NCBI RefSeq assembly: GCF_030272615.1
Contig: NC_081405.1
Coordinates: forward strand, 310,697,235 to 310,761,234
Length of the DNA: 64,000 nucleotides
Source: Cryptomeria japonica
Lineage: Eukaryota; Streptophyta; Pinopsida; Cupressales; Cupressaceae
Direction: 5' to 3'
Of this stretch, positions 20,640 to 32,316 are shown in pieces; the stretch's first letter is position 1, and every line of letters starts with the position of its first letter. Both the position numbers and the translations under genes were made by a program. The notes beneath the pieces are model-generated. The model had not been told where the DNA came from. It worked only from the letters and a program-made list of their open reading frames with translations, and ran no database searches.

Positions 20640-23600
20640 ATAAATCTGACAAAAATATCAAAGCAGTGATATAAATCTCTAAATATCAAAATTGACTACT
20701 CCCCCTGAGTAGTAGCAACACTCATCAGTGTCGGAATGAATAATGTCTCTAATAATACATGTCAGACTGATGAAAAACTTCATCAATCAAATCTCTTTCG
20801 AAGGGGCAGAAACCCCTAACCTGTCTCTCAAATACTCAAATGATTCGTTAGACAGCAATTTCGTGAATATGTCTGCAATCTGTTCTTTAGTGTTTACATA
20901 AACCAATTTGACTTTCTTTGCTTCAACCTTGTCCTTTAGAAAGTTATACTTTATTTAAATATGCTTAGTCTTAGAGTGAAATATTGGATTCTAGACATGT
21001 CAATAGCTATAGAGTTAGCACAGTATATAACTACCGATTCACTACAATTTACCGTGATATCCTTCAACATTTGCTCCATCCACAAGACTTGAGTGTAATT
21101 AGTTGTTGTTGCAACATACTCAGCTTCTAGAGTATATAAAGAAATGCATGACTATTTTTTGTTGATCCATGAAACCAAATTCTTTCTAAGAAAGAAAGCT
21201 CCATCATAAGTGTTTTTGTTGTCATCAGTATCACCTGCCCAATCTGAGTCAGTATATGCACATAAAGTGAAATGATCATTTCTGGAATACCATAAACCAT
21301 ATTCTGTTGTTCCTTGCAAATACCAGAATATCCTCTTTACTGCACATTCATTATTTTCTTTAGGATTACTTTGATATCTTGAAACAATACTTACTGCATT
21401 CATAATATCAGGTCTAGTTTGAGTTAGATATAACAAACCACCAATCATAGACTTATACCTTGTTGGATTTATCGGTGTAGAAGTATCCTTGATAGATAAT
21501 TTCTCACTTATAGCCATAGGAGTACTTACCGATTTGGAATTCTCCATACCAAACTTTTTCAACAATTCCTTCAAATACTTTATTTGACAGATAAAAATCC
21601 CTTTGTCAGTTTGAGTAATCTGCAAACCTAAGAAAAAATTCATCTCACCAATCATGGACATTTCAAATTCATTTTTCATGTTGTTAGCAAATTCCATGCA
21701 CAGTTTATCTTCTCCTCCAAAAATGATATCATCAAAAAAAATTTAATAATCAGAATATCATTATCAATGATCTTATAGTATAGATTACTATCACTACTGC
21801 CTTTAGTAAAACCAAGCTTCAAAAGATATTTATCCAACCTTGCATACCAAGCTCTAGGAGCCTGTTTCAATCCATATAAAGCTTTCTTCAATCTACAAAC
21901 CATATCTTTGTCATCTGTCAGTGAAAATCCATCAGGTTTCTCAATGTAAACTTCTTCCTCAAGCTCACCATTCAAAAATGGGCATTTAACATCCATTTGA
22001 TAAACCTTATAATTATTATAAGCTGCATAGGCAGGAAATAGTCTAATAGCTTCAATTCTAGCTACAGGTACAAATGTCTCACCATAATCAATTCCTTCCA
22101 TTTGAGAATATCCTTTACAAACCAATCTATCCTTGTTCCTTATAACTTGACCATCCTCATTCAGTTTATTTCTAAAAACCCATTTAGTTCCAATAACATT
22201 CTTATTTTTAGGCCGAGAAACTAAAGACCAAGTTTCATTCTTCTCTATTTGATCTAATTCATCTTCCATAGCCTTTAACCAATGTTTATCCTTGCAATCT
22301 TCAATAATAGTTTCCGATTCAACTTGAGAAATAAGACATACCTCTTCATTTGCTAGTTTTCTTCTTGTCATAACTCCCTTGTTTATATCTCCAATAATTT
22401 GATCTTCGGAATGATTTAATCTTACATACCTTGGTGACTTTTGAACTTCAAGTTCACTACTTTGATCATCAGTCATAGTTGAATTTTTTTATTGTACCGA
22501 TGTAAGTGTCTCAGCTTCCTGTACCACTTGAGGCATTGTCGGGTCAGTTATGATAATTTCCACTATCAGTGCCCTATCATATGATATAGAATGATTTATG
22601 TACTATTCATCCACTTTCACATTAGCACTCTCCACAATTTTCTGCAATCTTTTGTTATAACATCTATATGCTTTGCTCTGAATTGAATAACCAAGAAATA
22701 TCCCTTCATCACATCTAGGATCAAACTTTCCAATTGAATCATCTCTTTTGATATAGAAAAGTTACTTCCAAAAATTCTGAAATACTTAACAGTAGGTGTA
22801 TGTCCAAGCCATAGTTCATAAGGGATCTTACCAGTTTCACCTTTGATGTGAACTTTGTTGAATGTGTATTGTACTCACTCCTTCTCTCCAGTAGATATGA
22901 GGCAATTTGGCTTCCATCATCATAGATCTAGTTGCATCTAGAATAGTTATGTTCTTTCTTTCAACTACTCCATTTTGCTGAGGAGTCCTAGGTGTAGATA
23001 GTTGTCTCCTTATTCCATTTGTCTCATAATAACTGTTAAATTTATGAGAAGTGAATTCACTGCCATGATCCGATCTTAGACATTTGATTTTCAATCCATT
23101 TTTTGTTTCAACCTTCACTTTAAAGATCTTGAATTTCTCAAAAGCTTCAAACTTCTCCCTTAGAAAAGTCACCCACATCATTCTACAATAGTCATCAATA
23201 ATCAGCATGAAATACCTATCACCTTGAAAGCTTCTAGTCCCTGTTGGACCATATAAGTTAGTGTGAATCAAATCAAGTACATCATTAGATTTATCATGTA
23301 TTCTCTTAAAAGAACTTCTGGCTTTCTTACCCAACTGACATTCCTTACATACCGGATTATGAGGCTTCATAATCTTAGGTATATCTCTAACTTCCTTAAT
23401 TGAACTGATCTTAAGAATACAATCAAAATTAACATGATACAACCTCTTATGCCATAGCCAACTCTCATCAATATGAGAAATCAAACATGTCTTATTACCA
23501 GTGTTCAAGTGAAAGATATTACTTCCTATCTGAATACCGGTTGCAATCTCCAAACCAATCTTGTTAATGATTTTGCATTTTCTATCTTTAAACTGAAGTT

Positions 23601-24978
23601 GAAAACCCTTATCAACTAATTGACTAACACTCAAAAGATTATGCCTTTAACCTTCTACGTAATAGACATTATCAGTGTTATGCTTGTCATCCAAAGAAAT
23701 AATACCTCTACCTTTGATCATACATGCCTTGTCATCTCCAAATCTGACTTGACTGCCATTGTATTCTTGCAAAGACAGAAATTTCCCTTTATCTCCAGTC
23801 ATATGATGTGAGCATCCACTATCAATTACCCATTCATCCTTATCTTCAACTTTTGCTGCCAGGGCTTTTTCTTCATTCTTGATAGCTGGTTCTGGTTCAT
23901 CTTCCTTCAAAGCATAGAACACCCATTCTTTTCCATTTCCAGATCCACTAGCAAAGTCTTCTATCAGTTCATCTCCAAAGTAATCATTTACTCCTTCCTC
24001 ATCTGCTATATAGCATTATTTACTTTTCTTGAATCTATATCTATTCCGGTTAGGCTTAAAATATTTCTTAAATCTTTCCTCAAACCTTGCATTCCTTTCA
24101 GGACATCTAGATGCAAAATGACCAATCTTATTACATACAACACATATAAAAGTTTATTTTCCTTCATACTTACTTCCAGTTGGTCCTTTAGGTATTCTTC
24201 TAGAAAATAAGGCTTCATGTTGCTCAAGTTCTTCATCTTCTTTCCTCATGTCTTCCAATTATTTTGCATATAGGGCTTTCTAGTCACTTTTGCTGATGGA
24301 TGTTGATGATGATGCATGAAAAGAAGGTTCAGAATTTATAGCTCCATAAGATCCAAATTCTTCTAGCTCAAAAGAAGATAATTTCATAATCAAAATGTCT
24401 TTGTTAACTGAGGTGTTTGCCATTGTTCTTAACCCATTAATTGCAGATGCCTTTATCTTTTAAGCCGGTGGAAGGGCTCTCAAGACTTTGGAAACTATTT
24501 CATCTTCACTTAGAAATCCTCCACAACATTGAATTCTCATAACAATCTCATTTACTCTTTCCATAAACATGGCAATTCTTTCATTATCTTTCATTTTCAA
24601 GTTTTCATATCTTACCTGATAACCATCAAGTTTAGCATTTTTTATAGTAGGGTCACCTTCATTTAGAGTTTGCAGTTTGTCCCACATAACCTTAGACGAT
24701 GATTTGTCAGTCAATCCCATGATCTTCTGATCAGTAAGTGCACACAAGAGGGCTTCTCTAGCTCTACAATCATTTTCAATATTCTTATCCAGGTTTGCAG
24801 GAGAAGGATTTCCAGATGTCGGGTCATAAGGTGTGTATCCTTTCTCAATGATCTCCCAAATATCCTTGTCAAGACATCTAAGATGAGTCTCCATTCGAAT
24901 TTTCCGTATCCCATAATTTGTTCCATCAAGCTTAGGGATTTCTCTTCTAAAAATAGTTGTCGGTGGATTAGTTGCCAT
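20640..24978 (-). pseudogene. gag-pol: Copia Gag-Pol pseudogene
   Basis: Gag from ATG 24978 (MATNPPTTIFRREIPKLDG, UBN2-type) with a stop near 24460. CCHC knuckle CVVCNKIGHFASRC at about 24145. Protease WVIDSGCSHHMTG at about 23830. GAG-pre-integrase and integrase 23634-22837 (H-H-C-C zinc site; core with LRSDHGSEF and NGVVERKN; the first catalytic Asp is Asn, HTNLYGP, codon at 23259-23257). RT 22476-21676 and onward ([23 protein letters not shown]). RNase H/C-terminal 21697 to about 20750 (DSDWAGD, then EAEYVA after a stop near 21149). A one-base loss in a T run at about 21741 destroys the RT [YF]xDD site. In-frame stops occur between domains. Confidence 0.9.
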
Positions 24979-25026
24979 AGGATCTACCTCAAGCAGTTAA
25001 GCTTCTACAAAAAAGGACCAAAGCTT

Positions 25027-26018
25027 TGATACTTTTGCAGAAAGTATGTGTTACAATGAGGGGCCTGCACTTGCAGGAAGGCACACTGCCTAGAGCGTAT
25101 TGCTCATTACAAAAGAGTCTCACTGACTATAGAGAGGCTACAACCATCTCAAGATAAATGGAAAACAATCCAATAGAGTGAACTGCTTGAAATAGCATCT
25201 ACCATGCTTGATTACAGTCCCAGTTAAGCTTAGTTTCGAAGGACTAAATCCTCTTCAGAATCCAATTTGATCACCAATGATCGACCAACTCCTCTTCTTG
25301 AATGATATTACAATATTCGCACATTACATTTCTTGATCATGACCTTTCCAATAACCATGATACTTTACAAAGAGTTTCTACCTTATTTATACAAACCCTA
25401 AGGCCTAAACTGATTAGGTCGGCCACCTAAAGATATTAAAATAAGATCATTACATAAATCCATTTACAATGATATGCCATGTCAACTTAAGATCAAAACA
25501 ATAATAAAAAATCCATAAATCATCTCGAATTATCCCGGTAACATGTACAATAGACGTTAGCATGATACAGGTCCATAACCTAGATAGGTACCGGACCTAT
25601 CATGGGTCCACCACGCTAAAGCAATGTCTTCAAGCAATTGAAGCACGATGAAAGAACATCTTCAGCATCCTGAAATCCATGAAGACACTACACTAACACC
25701 AATTATGCATCTTGACACAATTCCTCAATGAAAGCTTTACCGGTAAAGCCTTAAACCAGTGTCGGTAAGGGTTTACCAGAGTGTATGATAGCATCTGATT
25801 ACCAAGCCAATACTGACTAACCAAAACATGCTCATAGAGCATCTTTATTGATCCAAACATGCTAGAAGTGTCCAATAGATAGTCTCTTCTGCCGGTAACA
25901 CTAGATTTTTTACAAGTAACCAAAACTTGTCTGCTCGTAACCAACCATAACAGCTAGTGTTGACATCAATGAAAAAACATCAATACAACACATAATCAAT
26001 TCTTCCATGATACCAACA
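25027..26018 (-). repeat. 5' LTR of copia element, 3' end deleted
   Basis: On the minus strand it begins TGTTGGTATCATGG at 26018 and matches the 3' LTR, but stops at TGATAC (25032-25027) and passes straight into the primer-binding-site region (AAAGCTTTGGTCC). About 267 bp of U5 present in the 3' LTR (19193-19459) are missing. TGATAC also occurs at the matching LTR point (19460-19465), so the deletion joined a 6-bp microhomology. Confidence 0.85.
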
Positions 26019-26690
26019 AAGATAATCAAAATAATTTCAATTGGAGAACCCCTCTGACTATCCAAAGCTTTTGGATCTGAACTATTATTGTTGTAGATGA
26101 AGTATGAACCTATAGTCACATCAGAGGTTTTGCAGATTTTGATAACACAAGGTAAATTAGATTTGGACAAGCTATCACCCCTTCATATGCTACATTTGGG
26201 TCATGTTCTACACCACAAAGCTAGGAAGTAGTACATTCTTTCTATGGTGGATTGTACAAAGTTAATAAATAGCATCCATGAAAAACTTTTGGAAGTGAAG
26301 TTTCATAAGTCTCTGAGTGAAGAGGAGCAGTTACAGGATATGTTAAGTGGACTAAAGGATTATGCTTCTAACATGGAAGAAACTTCTAAGATTAACATAT
26401 CAAAGAAGAGGTGAAATGATCTAGTGACTAAGTGTGCAGATGCACACAATCAACTACAAGAGAGCATAGCCAATTTTGAGAAGAGTGTAGATAGTGTGGT
26501 AAAGGTATATCATTTTTGTCATAAGTGGCCCGAGTCAACTCAAAGAATACATAATCAGATAATATTTTTTTAGAATAGGACTGTAGAAGTGTCTATGTCG
26601 ATAAACTTTAAGGAAGATAGAGATAGTAAGGGGGGAGTTCAACTAGAAAACATGTATATAAAGCTTAATCTGATCCTACCAAAATAGAGA
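26019..26690 (+). pseudogene. C-terminal part of ORF2, copy 1, resumed after copia insertion
   Basis: With the copia element and one AAGAT removed, the frame before 19192 (..KKEKI) continues here. It reads on for about 220 codons with a few stops (near 26060, 26093, 26221 and 26411) to a TAG near 26571. The region is helical and charged: SEEEQLQDMLSGLKDY and a coiled-coil-like LQESIANFEKSVDSVVK. A recognisable end CHKWPESTQRIHN follows. No known domain was found. This is the only view of the ORF2 C-terminus, since copy 2 runs off the window. Confidence 0.5.
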
Positions 26691-27440
26691 TTAACATAAT
26701 ACTTTAATAAAATATTTTAGTGGGTGTTCTTTAAAAATTTAAATACTTTGAAGAAAATGGTCCCATGATTTTTTCAGCACTAGGTAAGCTTAAAATTGTA
26801 AGTTCTCTTATTTATGAAAGTTCATGATCTTGTTCCTTTTTTAATAGCTAATATTATATAATTTTACAAAAACGATAATAATCTATAACAATTGAACAAT
26901 AATTTTCCCCTCAAAATTTTTCTTTAAATTTTTGTGTGGAGATCTAAATTTAATTGAAAAATCTCTTGAGTTTGCAGGGTAAATTTGTAGAGCCCCATAA
27001 GTACCCTTTAAATTTACAAACTAAAAAAAATATTATAATTTATTTTGTAGTAAAAAAACAGCTTAATCCATGAAAATATTTCTTGCAACCCTCATCAATG
27101 ATGTTAGAGTTTATTTTTATAGAGGGAAAAGCCTTATGAAATGAAAACTATTTTACAATTCGATAAATCAAAATATTGTCTTTAAAAATAGAAACCTTTA
27201 CATTCTTATTTAAGATTTATATTGCACATCTATAGGGTAGAGCTAAAGCTGCTTCTACAAATGTAGAAGATTTTTTTTTCTTTCGAAATAATGAGATTAA
27301 TGTTTTGCTAAAAATATTTAAGATTAACGTTTTAACTTAGATCATTACTTGAAAACACATGTCGATGAATGAGTTTGAACGCTACTCCTACCCGTGCAAG
27401 TCATGCCTCTGCTACAATCTGTGCACCCCATGGCCCTGGT
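26691..27440. other. AT-rich stretch, nothing recognised
   Basis: About 750 bp of A/T-rich sequence with A and T runs. It may include the 3' end of copy 1, but no polypurine tract plus TG LTR start was found. No RNA gene or ORF of interest. Confidence 0.4.
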
Positions 27441-28388
27441 ACGGTGACTCTTGGTGTATTTGGCCCTGGTTCCACTGGTTTCCTCTTCTTCTAGAAGACA
27501 GACTTCTGATGGAGACCCTACTCCTTTGGTTGTTGGAATATCAGCTCTGTGGGTTGTTACGGGGGCTTTTAATAAGGCCTTCCCTATTCGTAGCAATGCT
27601 CATGCAACTCGGCCAGGCCTTGCTCACCCCCACCGAGTGTTACATACTTTTCTATGTGCCAAATTCCCTCCTGTCATTATCAATTGTGAGGATGTCATTG
27701 ACAAAGAGGATTTCTACTGCTCTGGTATCCAGGTTCTCCACCCTCTGGCCAACTCTTCTTGACTTTTACAATTAGGTTCAATCCTCATGGATGCATATTG
27801 TGAATGGTAATATCTAGCTCTTTCTTTATGCTAAGAGCTTTTCCATAGCTAGAACACTCTCTTATCATGAAAATTTGGACTCCTTTTAATCCCCTCACTA
27901 AACCACTTATTGTGCATCCGATTGGGTCAAATTGTCAAACCTTTCCCTTTAGTTTTGGGAGCTATCTTGTTACAAGGCAATCGACAACTTAGGTTATCAT
28001 TTTTTGAAGGTTGATGATTCTATGTTCCACATGGGCCACTCTACCTTTGTCTGTATTCTTCATGATGATGTGGTGCTAATCTATGGAGATAGGCCTTGGA
28101 TGAAACTATTGGATTATGAGGGTCTCTCCTTTTGTTGTCACTGGTACTTGACTACAAGATAGTTAGTTTGGGTTGCTCCCTTCTTCGGTGTTCATCGACT
28201 CTTCCCCACCCCGTCAATTTCATGCCTCTCCTCTAATTGTAGTTGTTGGTCCTCTAATTGTAAGGTCAGCTCTTATTTCTATTAGTAATGGAGTGTTGGA
28301 TGATAGCATCGCTTGGACCATTGTTTATAGAAGGAGGAAAAGTCATCCTCCTTCTCCCCTTACTTTTTTTGGGTGTGGTGTCTCCCAC
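27441..28388 (+). pseudogene. LINE ORF1-like (DUF4283-type) pseudogene
   Basis: Two overlapping frames (27451-27762 and 27359-27775) share one coding sense with a shift near 27700. After it, STALVSRFSTLWPTLLDF and later KAIDNLGYHFLKVDD, GDRPWMK and LVWVAPFFG follow the order seen in the DUF4283 domain of plant L1-type LINE ORF1 proteins (G.F...RPS...W; W..L..LP...; VL..GPW). Several stops and a frameshift (about 27990) break it. It would have bound LINE RNA. Assignment is by motif order only and is moderate. Confidence 0.45.
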
Positions 28389-29077
28389 TGATTTTGATCT
28401 GATTAGGATCTATGACTATTGCATAACGAATGCTTATAGCAATTACATAAGTTAATTCAAAGCTTTAATTTGAGCGAATTAACATAATAATTCTTAAATG
28501 AATAAAGCATAATAAAGGTAATGAACTGAAAGAAAGAGAGTAGAAAGATAGAAGACAAAACACAGTTGATAACGGAGTTCGTCCTGGTGGACTACGTCTC
28601 CGGGTCCTGCTCCAATAGAGGGACCGATCCAATTAGCTCCATTAATCAATTACAACTAGTACAATATCTTTCCCTTCAAGTACAACAGCATCACAAAATT
28701 CTGATGTACAGAATTGATACCAAAGTCTCTAGAGAAATCTCTCCTTCTCATCACCTGAATGTCTACAAAAGATTTTTACCCCCTTTTTATACACAAATTT
28801 AACCAAAATTAGGCTAAAACAAATAACTCCAAAAATAAACTTCTCCCCTAACAATAAAGTACGAATAGACCCCTTTACCATTTTAGGGGTTCAAACAATC
28901 TTCATATTTTAGGGGTTTGTTTTTACCAAGACCCCTATTTACATAAGGATTGGCTGATGAAGATTGTTTAAATAAAGTGACCTTCGCAATTAACTTTGAG
29001 ACCCTCAATGGTGCATCGATCGCAACCTATTTTGGGCCAAGTGGGGTCACAAGCTCAACCCCCATGCAAGTCACACA
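28389..29077 (-). repeat. Possible solitary LTR (minus strand)
   Basis: On the minus strand the segment could start TGTGTGACTTGCATGG and end AGATCAAAATCA. It has a TATA-like GTGTATAAAAAGG (about 28795-28783) and a copia-like R/U5 zone with GACTACGT..CCAGGACG..CTCCGTTATC. No target duplication was found, so the limits are tentative. No gene seen. Confidence 0.35.
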
Positions 29078-29136
29078 CTAGTTTTGTCCCTATCCATATT
29101 GGATAAAAGAAACTTTACCACTTAAAATAGTAAAGA

Positions 29137-29280
29137 GGACATGTGGCATAGCGGTTTAAGTGCTGACTTGTAAGGAGGTTGCGGGATCAATACCCATGGA
29201 TAACAATTTTGTCAAATAGTTTGAAATTCTCTAATTTCAACACGCCACGTGTCAACCACTGATTGGTTGAGCTGATTTTT
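29137..29280 (+). repeat. tRNA-derived SINE-like unit with Pol III A and B boxes
   Basis: An A box fits TGGCATAGCGG (29144-29154) and a B box GGATCAATACC (29184-29194), with 40 bp between starts as in tRNA genes. The middle part GACTTGTAAG resembles a tRNA-Thr(TGT) anticodon arm. The acceptor stem does not close, so it is not a functional tRNA. About 85 bp of unrelated sequence follow, which is the usual SINE body layout. No target duplication or 3' tail was recognised. Confidence 0.5.
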
Positions 29281-30085
29281 GGAGCATTGAAGATACTTAA
29301 ATTTTAAGTGAAAAATATCCCTTGGATCAGATTCCTACCTCCAATCAAAATCTTTCTCTTTCTTCTTCTTTTACCAATCTTGCCTCTCATAGGATTTGCT
29401 CCATTTGTCTAGATAACTATCGTTGTTAGAAAATTAGCATCCTAAACAAACAAAAAATGCATTGCTTCATTCCATATGCACAGCTAACAAACTTAAACTT
29501 CTTGTCCCTCTGTTTGTTGACGATAATAATAATTTGTATCTCACCACAACCATATAAACTGGCAACTTGAACAAGGAAGATATTTTTGTCGATTCCATGG
29601 GCAATGCTAAGTAGATTCTTATCTCTTTGTTTGTTAACCATGATAATAATTTATATGTCACCACAACCATGTATAGATACACAGATTAGGTGAATGGTAA
29701 CATGCAAGCTATCGCTACAACTCTCAACCTAGCATTTGTCTCCATAAATTCCACATTCTAGAATCCCTTGCTCATAAGTCGTCATAGATGTCTCCTTAGC
29801 CATACAAACGTATTAGAATCTTTTCTCAACCAACTCTTCTCTAGAAATAGTCCATAGTATGAGCTCAGTTATTGTTTGGAAAAAGTGGCACCTTAGAGCA
29901 GCGTGATTCTTTCCCTGATTTGAGTAGCACGGTCAGCACCTTCTTATCTCTTTTTATGTTATCGATAGAAATTCACCACAACTGGCTGACTTCCAACATG
30001 CAAGAGCTATCAATAACCTACAACTTCTATCGTCATTCATTCCGCAACATTTTCTTGAATATGGCTGTGGCGTTCGCTCCATCTG
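29281..30085. other. Unassigned stretch containing a 117-bp tandem duplication
   Basis: A direct repeat of period 117 bp (units beginning about 29499 and 29616) contains TTTGTTGACGATAATAATAA and its variant. On the + strand both units read as FV(D/N)..NNLY(L/V)TTT, so the duplication is a multiple of three and could be from an unknown coding sequence. No family was recognised. Otherwise nothing is seen apart from possible upstream relics of the sulfotransferase at 29990-30085. Confidence 0.4.
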
Positions 30086-30632
30086 ATGGAAGAAGAGAAA
30101 GTTCGTATGGAAGGGATGATGAACATGTATTCACACTTCCAACCACGAGAGGACGATGTGTTTGTATGCTCTGCCATGAAGACAGCAACCAGCTGGTTGA
30201 AAGCTATAGTTTCCAGCATTATGACCGAAAGCAAGATCAACGTTCCGAAAGGAAGTGGCTGCCACGAGTCCACGAGCAATGCCTAATGCTTTCAATCTAA
30301 TTGTAGAAATGCCCTCCCCACGGTTGCTTTCCAGCCGTCTGCCTTAATCTGCTCTTCCATCTCAAATCACTTCTTTGGTCTGCCAAAGCATTTATATAGC
30401 TCGAAATTCCAAGGATACTTTTGTTTCCAATTGAAAGTTCTTGCCAACGATACAAGCTGCCATTGATGTTGAAACGACTTGTACAGTTTCCATGTAGGTA
30501 TTCTTTGAATATTTCTGTGATGCTGTTTCTCTCTATGGTCCTTTTGTTGATCATGTCTTGAGCTTTTGGAACACTGGTATGAATCAAAGTAAAATCTTGT
30601 CCTTGACTTACGAGGATATGAGTGTTAAATAA
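30086..30632 (+). pseudogene. Cytosolic sulfotransferase (SOT, flavonol-sulfotransferase-like) pseudogene
   Basis: The first frame (30086-30286) holds HFQPREDDVFVCSAMKTATS, followed by WLKAIV: the position of the PAPS-binding loop 'dvfla.yPKsGTTWlka' in plant sulfotransferases, already altered here. A frameshift near 30280 leads to FNLIVEMPSPRLLSSRLP, then IYIARNSKDTFVSN (the 3'-phosphate-binding R-N-P-K-D..S block) and FCDAVSLYGPFVDHVLSFWN, then KILSLTYEDMSVK, all in one frame. That frame has stops TAA 30345, TGA 30432, TAG 30495 and TAA 30630. Intact enzymes transfer sulfate from PAPS to hydroxyls of small molecules in the cytosol. The C-terminal third (P-loop GxxGDWK region) was not found. 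This is a dead copy; plant SOT genes are often intronless, so its mechanism of arrival is unclear. Confidence 0.82.
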
Positions 30633-32029
30633 TTAGAAAAATTGGAAATCCAGAAATTATACATAAATACGAGAATTTACCCGGTTCATCAATTTAGCTA
30701 CATCCATAGGAAAGCAGGGCATTAAGTTTTACTATTCATTGCACCTTACATACATAAGGTTTTTCTATCATATATAGACAATTTTCCTTAAGAGAAGATA
30801 AAGGGCCACAAGGGAAGATGAAATGAACAGTCAAACTTTGCATCCAATAATCCCCGACTTAAAGTATGATACAAGTTGTGATTTCACATCTGAACAACCT
30901 CACAATTGAATTCTTCTTTTCATGACATATTATGCCTCAATGATATCCCCTCCTTTCCATTCTCAACCTTCATATCCAAACACAATCATTAAATCCCATG
31001 GTAATATATAGGCCAAGAATCAATCACCGTAGTTGGAATAGCAACCACAGCTAATTTCTAATCATATCCAACTAACAATACAACATTAGTAAATTCATTC
31101 CAACATATGCATCCCGTACAACAACTCTTATCACTGTACAATCCACTATCATAATAAAAAAATGCCATCTTCCAGGATAACAAAATACACCCAAAAAACA
31201 TTGATGTGCAAAACATTTCAAGACTTTTGTAGTCTAATTAAAAAACATACACATGTTGCATGAATAATGTCAACCAAAACAACTCAAGTCCACCAATAAA
31301 CGCTTACATAAAAGGTGTGGCAATAATCAAGTCACAATGATCTAAAAACTACAACCAACCTGTTAATGCAAGTAGCTTCAAGAGACTTCATTTTCTACCT
31401 ACGTTGGATGTAATTCTTCTTCTTGTTATTTCTCCCTTAGTTCGTATCTTTTGTTCATTCATTTTGGACCGTGCAGTTGTCTCTATGGATTTGTTGTTTG
31501 CTCCAATGAAAGTTGTTTATGTTTCATATTCCTATGCTTTTTGTCATCAACCTTCATTTCCGACTTGTGCCTTATCCATGCTGGCACGACTACCATTGTT
31601 ATTGATTTAATCTATTATGATGTGGTCATGTCTTTCAGTTCCTGTCGGTGGTGGAGTAAGGAATAGCACATTTTTCTAACTGTCGATGAGTTGTTGGGTG
31701 CCTCTTGGTCTTTTGTCTCCATCGTAAAGAGATTCTTGAAGCCTTGTGAATTTGATATATTTCGTTAGCTATTTGATTTGCAAGTGGTGAAAAAAATTCT
31801 AAAAGGAAGACAATCTATTTCTTTCGTATCTGTCATCATTTGTGTTGTGTTTGAAGAAAGATATCTCTGCAACTACCTTGTCCTTTCGAGTTTTTCTAAT
31901 ATAATCTTCATGTGTTTGATTGGTGTGTAATATCTACATATGGTAAAAGGTGTATATGTTGTGTTAATGGTAGAAGCCATTTTCAGAAGTTTTATGTATC
32001 ATACTATCAATTGTTAAAGTGATAACAAC
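30633..32029. other. No gene recognised
   Basis: A/T-rich sequence. Frames at 31404-31666 on the + strand are short, overlapping and without family features. The segment just after 30633 could include eroded sulfotransferase C-terminal sequence (EKLEIQKLYIN...), but this is not convincing. Confidence 0.4.
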
Positions 32030-32215
32030 CATTGTTTATTAAGCGTGAAAGAAGTGTATCATATTTGTGTTGATAATAAAGTTCAATTTTGGTGTGGTAG
32101 GGTTTTTCACCCTAAGGTGGAGGGTTTTCCCAGGATAAGATTTTGTGTTTTTTGTTCTTGTGAGAATTATTGTTTTAGATTTCTAAGTTTTATCTTTCTA
32201 GTTCTAAATTTAACA
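32030..32215 (+). repeat. 3' end of a copia 5' LTR
   Basis: Ends TTCTAAATTTAACA at 32215, immediately followed by the PBS TGGTATTAGAG (32216-32226, one change from the canonical initiator-Met site TGGTATCAGAG). It includes the typical copia U5 phrase CACCCTAAGGTGGAGGG then TTTTCCCAGG. The LTR start could not be fixed and may be upstream of 32030. Confidence 0.6.
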
Positions 32216-32316
32216 TGGTATTAGAGTGAGGTTTAAAGAAAAGATCCTAAACCAGATTGTTTAGTTTTGAAATATTCTTTTCTTTAGCTTAGCTTGTTTA
32301 TTTCAGGTTTTCAACA

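Larger units (their letters stand above)
19193..26018 (-). mobile_element. Ty1/copia LTR retrotransposon (minus strand), degenerate
   Basis: 6826 bp flanked by a perfect 5-bp duplication AAGAT (19188-19192 and 26019-26023). 3' LTR 19193-20453, polypurine tract just beyond, gag-pol remnant on the minus strand to 24978, and a truncated 5' LTR (25027-26018). Domain order Gag, protease, integrase, RT, RNase H is diagnostic of Ty1/copia. It inserted in the ORF2 frame of copy 1; removing it and one target copy rejoins that frame. Confidence 0.92.
15518..26690 (+). mobile_element. Copy 1 of a non-autonomous Gag + ORF2 retroelement, 5'-interrupted
   Basis: Starts where the outer gag-only element ends and runs through a Gag remnant (15569-16366), an ORF2 remnant (17046-19192), an inserted copia element (19193-26018) and the ORF2 continuation (26019-26690). 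Its 5' part should lie off the left edge beyond the outer element. Identity with copy 2 at the right end of the window rests on shared motifs: GLGFE before the zinc knuckles, CNKFGH-type knuckles, a Gag end at Ser-Gly-Asn-stop, and SRVH..I.LD.PYKIT in ORF2. No reverse transcriptase belongs to it. The 3' end is not defined. Confidence 0.6.

Noticed and set aside
27359-27596. Cys/Trp-rich frames on both strands as small secreted proteins
   Set aside because: They overlap the better-supported LINE ORF1 sense and have no signal peptide pattern.
29137-29210. Functional tRNA-Thr gene
   Set aside because: The acceptor stem does not pair and the T-arm is imperfect. A SINE-type remnant explains the boxes better.
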